Assembly: GCA_035573715.1 (NCBI GenBank)
Contig: DATLZZ010000011.1
Span: 1-64,000, forward strand
Direction of reading: 5' to 3'
Length of the DNA stretch: 64,000 bases
From: JACPRL01 sp035573715
Lineage (GTDB): Bacteria; Acidobacteriota; Terriglobia; Acidiferrales; 2-02-FULL-67-57
A program made the position numbers and the translations under genes. Positions within the stretch are counted from its first letter, which is position 1. Every line of letters starts with the position of its first letter. The notes beneath the pieces are model-generated. The model did not search any database and was not told the DNA's origin. It saw only the letters and a list, made by a program, of their open reading frames with translations. Below, piece by piece: positions 8,558-15,219 of the stretch.

Positions 8558-9550
8558 TCATCGCGTTAGAGCTTTCCCCTGCCCGGAGGTCGACTGCGAA
8601 GGCAGGTCGGAGCCGTGAATGCGGATGTGGCACGAGGTGCAGCGCGTGCCGAATCCCTGTTGGAAGCCGTTTGCCCCCAGCGGATTCGTCGAGCCTCCCG
8701 AAGGGAGGGTGACAGGCGTTGTCGGATTCACCCGGGCGTTGTGGAAGTGCATCTCGTGGCACTGCAAGCAGAGGTAGGGCTCGTTCTGCTTCAGCAGGTT
8801 GTTCGCCAGCGCGCCGTGGGGGTCGTGGCAGGTCAGGCAGTTCTCCTCCACGGGCGCGTGCTCAAAGATGAACGGCCCCTGATATTGCGAATGGCACCGC
8901 AAGCAGAGATCGTTGATGCGTTCTTCGGTGTGCGCCAAGTCAGTGGTGGAGCCATGCACGGCGTGACAACTGGTGCAGGTCATGTGGCCTTCGCGGAGCG
9001 GGTGGTGAGAAGTATAGAAGAACTTGGCGCGCTCTTCGCGGTGACAGTCGAAGCAGAGCTGCGGTTCGGGTTTCTTCAGCGACCCCGCGGGCGGCGGAGC
9101 GGTTGCATGGAACGTGCGCATGCCTTCGACCCGCGCGACTCGCGACGCCACTTGGCGGGATTGATGAATGCGATGGCAGTCCGTGCAGGCTACGTCCCCC
9201 ATGGCGTGTTCGCTGCCTGCCCAATCCATCGCGGCGTCCTGCTGGTGGCAGCTCGTGCAAACCTTGCTGCCGTCGTAGTCATCATCTGGCTTGAACGAGC
9301 GGATTAAGGAGGCGTCGGCCGACTCCGCGTGCAAGCTGCCGGCCCCGTGGCAGGCTTCGCAGCCGGGGTGTTGTCCCTGCAGCTCGAAGTCGTCCAGGCG
9401 GCCGTGGGGAGACCGGTCAAACTGAGCTACCAGCTCACCATGGCAGGTGCTGCAGGCTTCTTTCCCAACTGGGGTCGCCGACTGTTGGGCCAGACCCACG
9501 AAAGCGAAGAGCCCAATCACGAGAACGACCAGAAGGTGCGTCCACTTCAC
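8558..9550 (-). CDS. Decahaem c-type cytochrome, DmsE/MtrA-like
   Basis: A 330-residue periplasmic cytochrome with ten CxxCH motifs: STCH, EACH, TSCH, TDCH, FDCH, TSCH, LRCH, LTCH, LQCH and TSCH in order. I prefer the GTG start at 9550 (VKWTHLLVVLVIGLFAFVGLA, a normal signal peptide with GGGAG 8 bases upstream); an ATG at 9631 would give a 27-residue pre-extension unusual for a signal. Haem count, length and the following MtrB-type barrel gene match the DmsE/MtrA family that moves electrons through an outer-membrane porin. Stop overlaps a possible ATG of the barrel gene, so the two are coupled. Electron donor and acceptor are unknown. Confidence 0.9.
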   Translation of the reverse strand: MKWTHLLVVLVIGLFAFVGLAQQSATPVGKEACSTCHGELVAQFDRSPHGRLDDFELQGQHPGCEACHGAGSLHAESADASLIRSFKPDDDYDGSKVCTSCHQQDAAMDWAGSEHAMGDVACTDCHRIHQSRQVASRVARVEGMRTFHATAPPPAGSLKKPEPQLCFDCHREERAKFFYTSHHPLREGHMTCTSCHAVHGSTTDLAHTEERINDLCLRCHSQYQGPFIFEHAPVEENCLTCHDPHGALANNLLKQNEPYLCLQCHEMHFHNARVNPTTPVTLPSGGSTNPLGANGFQQGFGTRCTSCHIRIHGSDLPSQSTSGQGKALTR

Positions 9551-9801
9551 AGCGCAGTCTCCCAGCTTCCCACACAGTCCCGTCACGCTTGGAGCAACTC
9601 CGGTGCCATCTCTCGACGGTCGTTTTCTCATCGCGTTTTCAAGCTGATATGGAGAATCCAGGCAACCGCCCCTGACATCTTGTCCGGCTGCGAATTAGGG
9701 AAACGACAACGGGGCGGACAGAAAGTCAAAAAGAAGCATCGGCGGCCCGTGTAACAGTTTCGAGCACCTTGGTGCGCCCCAACCCGAGAAAAAGCTGACG
9801 C
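9551..9801. other. Long leader of the decahaem/barrel transcript
   Basis: About 245 nt lie between the predicted minus-strand promoter and the chosen GTG start. There is a perfect small hairpin GCACC-TT-GGTGC at 9764-9775. No separate gene is supported. Part of this stretch would be coding if the ATG at 9631 were used. Confidence 0.45.
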
Positions 9802-9831
9802 CTTATAGGCTAGCACCGGGTGAGCTGTCAA
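9802..9831 (-). promoter_or_regulatory. Sigma-70-type promoter for the decahaem cytochrome operon
   Basis: On the minus strand TTGACA (9831-9826), an 18-nt spacer, then TATAAG (9807-9802). It is a near-consensus promoter reading toward the decahaem gene. Its -35 box lies only 10 bases from the -35 box of the opposing promoter. Confidence 0.6.
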
Positions 9832-9841
9832 CACGAATTTC

Positions 9842-9871
9842 TTGACAGAGGCAGGACTAGCCGCTTATCAA
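9842..9871 (+). promoter_or_regulatory. Sigma-70-type promoter for the octahaem cytochrome gene
   Basis: TTGACA (9842-9847), an 18-nt spacer, TATCAA (9866-9871), then about 50 nt to the ATG at 9931. The -35 boxes of the two divergent promoters form an inverted repeat TGTCAA-N10-TTGACA (9826-9847). Confidence 0.5.
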
Positions 9872-9930
9872 TTGGGCGGTAATTCTGCTTGTTTTTGCAG
9901 CGACACCCGATGCGGCCGCGGAGGGTCGTC

Positions 9931-11172
9931 ATGAAACGCGGACTTTTCTTTGCTTTCTTCGCGGTTCTTCTCGTTTCAGCGCGCAGTTTCGCGCAGCAAT
10001 GCGTGGAGTGCCACAAGAAGGTCACCCCAAACATTGTTTCCGACTGGCAGCTGAGCAAGCACAGCCAGAACGAAGTGGACTGCGCCGTCTGCCACGGCGA
10101 GGAACATACTTCGTCTACGGACGTGGCCAAGGTGCGGATCCCGACGCCCGATGCCTGTGCCAGATGTCACGATCTTCAAGTGGAACAGTTCAAGAAAGGA
10201 AAGCACGCCTTCGGCTGGGCCGCCATGAAGGCGATGCCCACGACCCACTGGTTGCCGATGGCCTTGCGGGAGGGAATGAAGGGCTGCGGGGGCTGCCACA
10301 AGATTGGTTTGAAGACGCAAGAAGAGATTCGAGAACTGAAAGCCGGCGGCGCCGGGTTCGGAGTCGCCTCGTGCGACGCTTGCCACACCCGACACGCGTT
10401 CTCCGTTGTCGAGGCACGCCAGCCGCAGGCTTGCCAGACCTGCCACATGGGTTTTGACCACCCGCAGTGGGAGATGTACTCCTCCTCCAAACACGGTGTG
10501 CGTTATCTGCTCAAGCAAAGCAAGACGCTGCCCGAAACCGTCGCCGCCCCCACGTGCCAGACCTGTCACATGCAAGAGGGCAACCACGAAGTTCGCACCG
10601 CCTGGGGCTTCCTGGCGGTGCGACTGCCGCTGCCGGAGGACGCACAGTGGGCCGCCGACCGCGCCACCATCTTGCAAGCGTTAGGGGTGCTCGATCCGAA
10701 CGGCAATCCGACTGCGCGACTGGACGTGGTCAAGGCCGCGGACGTGGCGCGGCTGACGCAACAAGACTGGCAAAACGAGCGAGACAAGATGCTGAAAACG
10801 TGCAACCAGTGCCACTCGCTCAATTTTGCTCGCGCAGAGTTGGAAAAAGGCGACCAGATGATCCGGGAAGCCGACCGCCTGCTGGCCGAAGCCATCCGCA
10901 TTGTCGCGAGCCTCTACCAAGATGGAATCCTGATGAAGCCCGAGCACTATGCCCACGCCTTCCCCGATTTGCTGGCCTTTCATGATGCCCCCACGCCCAT
11001 CGAGCAGAAGCTTTTCGTGATGCACCTGGAGCACCGCATGCGCACCTTCCAAGGGACGTTCCATGCCAACCCCGACTACGCTCTCTGGTACGGGTGGAGC
11101 GAAATGAAACGAGACTTGACCGAGATCCGCGAGTTGGCTGAAGAGCTGCGGAGGAACGCGAAGCAACCATAG
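9931..11172 (+). CDS. Octahaem c-type cytochrome, hydroxylamine oxidoreductase-like
   Basis: 413 residues, secreted (MKRGLFFAFFAVLLVSARSFAQ), ATG 9931 preceded by GGAGG at good spacing. Eight CxxCH motifs: VECH, AVCH, ARCH, GGCH, DACH, QTCH, QTCH, NQCH. The long helical C-terminus after the last haem, ending with NPDYALWYGWSEMKRD, is characteristic of the HAO-like octahaem family. Members oxidise hydroxylamine or, in organisms without ammonia oxidation, reduce nitrite or hydroxylamine; no ammonia monooxygenase gene is nearby, so a reductive role is more likely but unproven. Transcribed divergently from the decahaem/barrel pair, so it may share its electron supply. Confidence 0.87.
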   Translation: MKRGLFFAFFAVLLVSARSFAQQCVECHKKVTPNIVSDWQLSKHSQNEVDCAVCHGEEHTSSTDVAKVRIPTPDACARCHDLQVEQFKKGKHAFGWAAMKAMPTTHWLPMALREGMKGCGGCHKIGLKTQEEIRELKAGGAGFGVASCDACHTRHAFSVVEARQPQACQTCHMGFDHPQWEMYSSSKHGVRYLLKQSKTLPETVAAPTCQTCHMQEGNHEVRTAWGFLAVRLPLPEDAQWAADRATILQALGVLDPNGNPTARLDVVKAADVARLTQQDWQNERDKMLKTCNQCHSLNFARAELEKGDQMIREADRLLAEAIRIVASLYQDGILMKPEHYAHAFPDLLAFHDAPTPIEQKLFVMHLEHRMRTFQGTFHANPDYALWYGWSEMKRDLTEIRELAEELRRNAKQP

Positions 11173-11236
11173 CCGCAACGTTCTCCCGTTCGCCCTACCT
11201 TGAGAATCATCCGGGAAACGACGGCAACGGAGTCTT

Positions 11237-12112
11237 ATGCGGGCCGAGGTTGTCAAAGCACTGGATACGCTCCAGAAGAAGTCTCCGGGAGGCCTGGAGC
11301 GGGCCATCTCTCTCCTTCAAGACACTGTCTTTTCCTTCAGCATGAAGGTATGCGGCCAGCGCGAGGACGCCGAAGATACGATGCAAGAGACCTTGCTGAA
11401 GGCTGCGCAGTATTTGCGGCGATTCGACAACCCCAAAGCGCTGGCCGTATGGCTCTACAAGGTGGCGAAGAATCACTGCCTGATGAGCCGGCGGAAGAGC
11501 AAGTTTGCCCCGAAAGAAAGCTTGTCGCTCGAAGCTCTGCTGCCCGACCGGAAGGCCCTCGAACGGTTGGCCGATGCGAACCGACCAACGCCGGAAACCG
11601 CCCTGCTGGGGACCGAAGCCAGAAAACGGTTGCAGCAGGCGGTGCTTCAGCTCCCTCCCCTCTACCGGCTGATCCTCGTGCTCCACGACATGGAAGGCCT
11701 GGCGACCGACGAAATCGCTCGCGTGATGAGTCTGCGCGAGGGCACGGTGCGGGTTCGACTGTACCGGGCGCGAGTTTTTGTGCGAAACAAACTGACTGCG
11801 GCCGGAGGAAAGGCGCCGCCCCCACGAAGGGCTCCGGCAGAAAAACCTCGCCGCTGCAAGGAGCTCTTTGCGGCTCTCTCCGACTACCTGGACGGCGCGC
11901 TCGACCCAAAGCTCTGCGAGGAGCTGGAGAAGCACCTGGCCGGTTGCCGTCCTTGCGAGGCCTTTCTCCATAGCCTGGAGCGCACCGTGGAGCAAATTCA
12001 CCAGCACCAGCCGGCGCGGCTGGATGCCCGCGTTGCGGCCCGCACGCGTCGCGCTCTCTTGGCTGAGTATCAGCGTGCCCTGCGGGCCGCTCTGCACGCC
12101 AAAAGTAGCTAG
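11237..12112 (+). CDS. ECF sigma factor with C-terminal zinc anti-sigma-like domain
   Basis: 291 residues. Region 2 is at about 20-85 (EDAEDTMQETLLKAAQYLRRF, then WLYKVAKNHCLMSRRKSK). Region 4 is at about 125-185 (LQQAVLQLPPLYRLILVLHDMEG..., helix-turn-helix ATDEIARVMSLREGTVRVRLYRAR). After a Pro/Arg-rich linker comes a zf-HC2-like domain: Cys207, then HLAGCRPC with His233, Cys237 and Cys240, the HxxxCxxC anti-sigma zinc motif. Sigma and zinc-sensor parts in one chain suggest self-contained redox or metal control. GGAG precedes the ATG. No separate anti-sigma gene follows. Probably drives the five CCTGTAAC-N15-GCATTT promoters around it (inference); that motif is not seen before its own gene. 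Confidence 0.9.
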   Translation: MRAEVVKALDTLQKKSPGGLERAISLLQDTVFSFSMKVCGQREDAEDTMQETLLKAAQYLRRFDNPKALAVWLYKVAKNHCLMSRRKSKFAPKESLSLEALLPDRKALERLADANRPTPETALLGTEARKRLQQAVLQLPPLYRLILVLHDMEGLATDEIARVMSLREGTVRVRLYRARVFVRNKLTAAGGKAPPPRRAPAEKPRRCKELFAALSDYLDGALDPKLCEELEKHLAGCRPCEAFLHSLERTVEQIHQHQPARLDARVAARTRRALLAEYQRALRAALHAKSS

Positions 12113-12158
12113 GGCGCGCGTCGGCTTCCTGCCTCCTCCTCGATCTCGCCAAGTCCTG

Positions 12159-12187
12159 CCTGTAACGAATCCAGCCGCGCCGCATTT
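12159..12187 (+). promoter_or_regulatory. Putative ECF sigma promoter for the 12.2-13.1 kb genes
   Basis: CCTGTAAC (12159-12166), 15-nt spacer, GCATTT (12182-12187). It lies in the gap after the sigma gene and about 37 bases before the next ATG, so the downstream genes have their own promoter even though they follow the sigma gene. Confidence 0.7.
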
Positions 12188-12223
12188 ATTCATTGGGAAG
12201 AGAGGGAACGGAAGGAGACAGCC

Positions 12224-12355
12224 ATGACGATCATGCTGGCAGTAGGCACCTTGTTCCTGGCTGCCCTTGTCCTCGCCGCCCTGCGGCAATGGGCAAGCGA
12301 GCATCGCAGGAATCGTCCCGTGGAGCTCGGGATCCGGGAATTGTCCCGGCCATGA
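12224..12355 (+). CDS. Small single-pass membrane protein (43 aa)
   Basis: MTIMLAVGTLFLAALVLAAL forms one membrane helix, followed by a basic tail (RQWASEHRRNRPVELG). A strong AAGGAGA ribosome binding site sits 5 bases upstream of ATG 12224, and an ECF-type promoter lies just before it. I do not recognise the family. It is followed 64 bases later by the glutaredoxin-fold oxidoreductase gene and probably shares its transcript. Confidence 0.6.
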   Translation: MTIMLAVGTLFLAALVLAALRQWASEHRRNRPVELGIRELSRP

Positions 12356-12419
12356 ACCGCTGCAGGATGGATAGAACGGCTCCTGGTTGAAATCGGGGCG
12401 CTGGAAAGAGAGGCTGGCT

Positions 12420-13082
12420 ATGTTCTCCGAATCTGACCGTAAAGAAATTCGCGAGAGGCTGAAGGGACTCACCAACCCCGTGAAGTTGATCCACTTCACG
12501 CAGGAGTTGGACTGTGAATTCTGCCCGGTGACGCGCCGGCTGCTGGAGCAGCTCGTCGAGCTATCCGACAAGTTATCTCTCGAGGTCTACAACTTCCAGC
12601 TCGACAAAGAAAAAGTCGCCCAGTACCACATCGACAAGGTTCCCGCGACCGTGTTGGAAGGGGCCAAGGACTACGGAATCCGGTTCTACGGGATACCTCA
12701 CGGCTACGAGTTTGCCACGCTGCTTGACAGTGTCCTGGCGGTCTCGCAGGGGGAGTCGGGTCTGAGCCGGGCGACGGTCGAGCGCCTGCGGAACCTGGAG
12801 CAGCCGGTTCACCTGCAAGTCTTCGTTACCCCGACCTGCCCCTACTGTCCGGCGGCAGTGCGCTTGGCCCATCAGTTCGCCATCGAAAGCGACCTCGTCA
12901 CGGCTGACATCGTGGAGGCTACCGAGTTCCCGGATCTCGTGCAGCGCTATGGAGTGCGCGGAGTTCCTTTCACTGTGGTTAACGAGGAGGCCAGCATCGT
13001 CGGTGCCCTCCCCGAGGATGCTTTTGTCCAGGAGATGCTGAGACTTCTTCACGAAAAACGAACCACGCCCGCCAGGGTGTGA
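12420..13082 (+). CDS. Tandem glutaredoxin-fold protein disulfide oxidoreductase
   Basis: 220 residues made of two thioredoxin-fold units, each with a redox CxxC: C32-E-F-C35 and C140-P-Y-C143. Cis-proline motifs follow each (KVPATVL and GVPFTVV). This is the architecture of the PDO/glutaredoxin-like family known from thermophiles and some bacteria, which exchanges cytoplasmic thiols and disulfides. No signal peptide. Start at ATG 12420 with AGAGG upstream; a TTG at 12387 would extend it by 11 residues. The position right after the sigma gene and behind the ECF-type promoter argues for a thiol-stress role (inference). Confidence 0.88.
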   Translation: MFSESDRKEIRERLKGLTNPVKLIHFTQELDCEFCPVTRRLLEQLVELSDKLSLEVYNFQLDKEKVAQYHIDKVPATVLEGAKDYGIRFYGIPHGYEFATLLDSVLAVSQGESGLSRATVERLRNLEQPVHLQVFVTPTCPYCPAAVRLAHQFAIESDLVTADIVEATEFPDLVQRYGVRGVPFTVVNEEASIVGALPEDAFVQEMLRLLHEKRTTPARV

Positions 13083-13213
13083 CAATGTCGAAGAAACCGC
13101 AAGCGGAGGAACTGCTATGACAAACGCTAGAACATACTACGAAGCTATCGGATGAAGGGAGTGCCCGCCTCGGAGTGCGACCGCGGTGTTGACATTTTGT
13201 CGGAGCGAAATTT

Positions 13214-13242
13214 CTCGTAACGGATGAGCAACGACTGCATTC
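13214..13242 (+). promoter_or_regulatory. Putative ECF sigma promoter (variant) for the Gln-rich protein
   Basis: CTCGTAAC (13214-13221), 15-nt spacer, GCATTC (13237-13242). It keeps GTAAC, the spacer length and GCATT, and shares the trailing ATTCC context. About 60 bases separate it from ATG 13304. Confidence 0.55.
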
Positions 13243-13303
13243 ATTCCAGTGTTCATACTTGTGGAGGGAATTGGAACCCTGTCCAGAAGAAAAAGGAGGC
13301 ACC

Positions 13304-13945
13304 ATGAGAAGCCCACTCTTGACACTCGCAGCGATTGTTTCGCTCGCGGCAGCGCCCGCGCTTCTGGCGCAAGGCCGCGGCAGCATGGGGGGCGGCCAGC
13401 GCGGTCAGCAGCCGCAAATGGGCCAGCAGCGGGGCGGCCAGCAGGGCCAACGCCCAGACATGGGCCACCCCCGCGGCGGCCAGCAGCAAGGCACCCGCGA
13501 CCAGCAACGGCAGCGCATCCACGCCACCGACCAGCAGCGCGACCAGTATCGCACCTGCGCCCAGTCGGCCGCCCGGGTACGCACGCAGGCCCGCGACATG
13601 GCGCAAGCAGCCAAGGGAGGCGGCGCCAACAACCCGGAGTTTCGCGAACAGTACCAGCGGCTGCGCGAGGAAATCCGTACCATGCAGCAGGAACATGACC
13701 GGTTCATGCAAGGACTGAGTGAGGAACAGCGGGCGGCGATGCAGGATCGCATTCGCAAGATGGATCAGGCCCGTAAGCGGCTCCACACCCAGCTCCAGGT
13801 CATGGACCAGGAACTCAATCAGGCCAATCCGGACCGCAAGCGCCTCGAAAAGCAGGTCCGCGAAATGGAGAAGGCCGCGAAGGAATGGCAGAAGCAGTAC
13901 CGCAACATGGGTGATGGCATGGGTATCAACCCCGAGGAGGAATGA
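13304..13945 (+). CDS. Exported Gln/Gly-rich coiled-coil protein
   Basis: 213 residues. Start at ATG 13304 with a perfect AAAAGGAGG 4 bases upstream. A signal peptide (MRSPLLTLAAIVSLAAAPALLAQ) is followed by a low-complexity stretch of Gly, Gln, Arg and Pro (residues 24-80) and then a charged helical region (about 90-205) rich in Arg, Gln and Glu, likely coiled coil, ending NPEEE. No known domain is recognised. It resembles small periplasmic stress proteins of the Spy/heavy-metal-resistance kind only in general character. The next gene starts 2 bases after its stop. Confidence 0.75.
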   Translation: MRSPLLTLAAIVSLAAAPALLAQGRGSMGGGQRGQQPQMGQQRGGQQGQRPDMGHPRGGQQQGTRDQQRQRIHATDQQRDQYRTCAQSAARVRTQARDMAQAAKGGGANNPEFREQYQRLREEIRTMQQEHDRFMQGLSEEQRAAMQDRIRKMDQARKRLHTQLQVMDQELNQANPDRKRLEKQVREMEKAAKEWQKQYRNMGDGMGINPEEE

Positions 13946-13947
13946 CA

Positions 13948-14379
13948 ATGAGACACGGAAACGCGGCGAAGGCGCTTTTCATTCTGGGGGTGGCGGTCGC
14001 CCTGGCTATCCCTGCTGCCGTGGCGCAGCAGCGCCCGGGTCCGGGAATGCCCAAATATGACCCGGCGACCGAAGTCACCGTCAAGGGCACGGTCACAGAA
14101 GTACGAGAAGACACCAGCCCGATGGGTTGGCCCGGCACCCACCTGACCCTGAAAACCGAAAAAGAAACCTGGGACGTGCACGTCGGCCCGTCCAGCTTCT
14201 TGGCGGGAAAGAACGTCAGCTTCGCCAAAGGAGACGAGGTCGAGGTCACCGGCTCCAAAATAAAGTACGAGGGAGCAGGCGCCCTGCTGGCCCGCGAAGT
14301 GAAGAAGGGAGACAAGACCTTGATCTTGCGCAATGCCCAGGGCATTCCCCAGTGGTCGCGGAGCCGCTGGAGGTACTGA
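13948..14379 (+). CDS. Exported small beta-rich protein, possible OB-fold
   Basis: 143 residues. The signal peptide ends near AVAQQRPG. The mature part has alternating strands (EVTVKGTVTEVREDTS, HLTLKTEKETWDVHVGP, GDEVEVTGSKIKYEG, ALLAREVKKGDKTLILR), resembling a periplasmic OB-fold of the kind seen in nickel/DNA-binding-like stress proteins; this is pattern recognition, not a firm family call. ATG 13948 uses the GGAGG inside the last codons of the previous gene; an overlapping ATG at 13942 is the alternative. Co-transcribed with the Gln-rich protein and followed by a terminator-like hairpin. Confidence 0.72.
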   Translation: MRHGNAAKALFILGVAVALAIPAAVAQQRPGPGMPKYDPATEVTVKGTVTEVREDTSPMGWPGTHLTLKTEKETWDVHVGPSSFLAGKNVSFAKGDEVEVTGSKIKYEGAGALLAREVKKGDKTLILRNAQGIPQWSRSRWRY

Positions 14380-14415
14380 ACGGGCAGGCCCGTACGCAAA
14401 GCATCTAGCTCTGTC

Positions 14416-14443
14416 GGGAGCGTCCCAGAGACTGGACGCTCCC
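14416..14443 (+). terminator. Terminator-like hairpin after the exported protein pair
   Basis: A perfect 10-bp stem, GGGAGCGTCC (14416-14425) and GGACGCTCCC (14434-14443), with an 8-base loop. The downstream tract is CAATTTC rather than a T run, so termination may be partial or Rho-assisted. Confidence 0.6.
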
Positions 14444-14495
14444 CAATTTCTAGCCCCCGAAACGACTTGCTTCAGTGCAAAAGGCAGCTTAGTTC

Positions 14496-14524
14496 CCTGT
14501 AATACTTTCTCTTTCTGTGCATTT
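14496..14524 (+). promoter_or_regulatory. Putative ECF sigma promoter for the OsmC gene
   Basis: CCTGTAAT (14496-14503), 15-nt spacer, GCATTT (14519-14524), about 68 bases before ATG 14593 and just after the terminator hairpin. One base differs from the commonest first block (T for the final C). Confidence 0.65.
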
Positions 14525-14592
14525 GATCTGGGGAGCGTGAAAAGCAAGTCTAGGCGTTCAAGCTCTGAACGCAAGGAGGTGCAAGTAAATCC

Positions 14593-15039
14593 ATGATCGA
14601 GGCAAAGGTGACATTGACGCAACCCACGACGGCGCAGCGGCAGTTTGTGGCCCGCACAGGCAGCGGTCACCACTTGCTGCTCGACGACACGGCTGGCGGC
14701 ACCGGCCCGAAGCCCATTGAACTCGTCGCCGTGGGGCTGGCCGGCTGCACCGCCTTCGATGTCATCACTATCCTGCGGCAGAAGCACCACCAGCGAGTGA
14801 CTGGCTACGAAGTGCGCGTGGAAGCCGATCAGGCCGAGCGCCCGCCCCAGGTGTTTACAGCCGTGCGCGTCCACCACGTCATAACCGGCAGCGACATTGA
14901 TCCGAAAGCCGTCGAAGAAGCCATCCGGCTTTCAGAGACTAAGTATTGCTCGGTGAAAGCCATGCTCGAGCACACGGCCACCTTCTGCACTACGTACGAA
15001 ATCGTGCCGGCAAAAACCGGGGTGGAGGTAGCCACCTAG
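14593..15039 (+). CDS. OsmC/Ohr-family peroxide-detoxifying protein
   Basis: 148 residues. The two redox cysteines of the family are present, Cys52 in LAGCTAFDV and Cys119 in ETKYCSVKAML, which reduce organic or fatty-acid hydroperoxides in the cytoplasm. The N-terminal strand region contains the expected acid/basic patch. AAGGAGGTG lies about 12 bases before ATG 14593, a slightly long spacing. It has its own ECF-type promoter and sits upstream of the cytochrome bd genes, which fits an oxidative-stress theme. Substrate specificity within OsmC/Ohr/YhfA is not resolvable. Confidence 0.9.
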   Translation: MIEAKVTLTQPTTAQRQFVARTGSGHHLLLDDTAGGTGPKPIELVAVGLAGCTAFDVITILRQKHHQRVTGYEVRVEADQAERPPQVFTAVRVHHVITGSDIDPKAVEEAIRLSETKYCSVKAMLEHTATFCTTYEIVPAKTGVEVAT

Positions 15040-15157
15040 CAGGTTCGCGCTCATTGGTGCAGACGAGCGCAATTGTTTGCCATTCCCATGTTGCAGGGTT
15101 GGAGACTCCGGTGAAGACCGCGAGGCAGCTTCCACATTGCTCTAGCGCGTAGTAGTT

Positions 15158-15180
15158 CCAATGCTACTATCTGGCATTGG
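15158..15180. promoter_or_regulatory. Inverted repeat upstream of cydA
   Basis: CCAATGC (15158-15164) and GCATTGG (15174-15180) around a 9-base loop, 40 bases before the cydA start. It could be a regulator-binding site or an mRNA hairpin; it lacks the first half of the ECF-type promoter. Confidence 0.4.
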
Positions 15181-15219
15181 TCGAAGAGGGTTCCCAGAAC
15201 TTAAATTTAGGAGGGCGTT

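Noticed and set aside
9749..9776. TGTAAC upstream of the cytochromes as an ECF site
   Set aside because: The sequence 15 nt on is GGTGCG, and the orientation does not fit the nearest start as well as the sigma-70 boxes do.
11207..12571. Minus-strand open frame of 454 codons opposite the sigma factor
   Set aside because: It crosses two real genes and an intergenic promoter; composition is that of a GC-rich shadow frame.
13085..13155. Two 11-codon frames with GGAGG-like sites after the oxidoreductase gene
   Set aside because: Too short to support as genes; no conserved feature. They may be decayed sequence.
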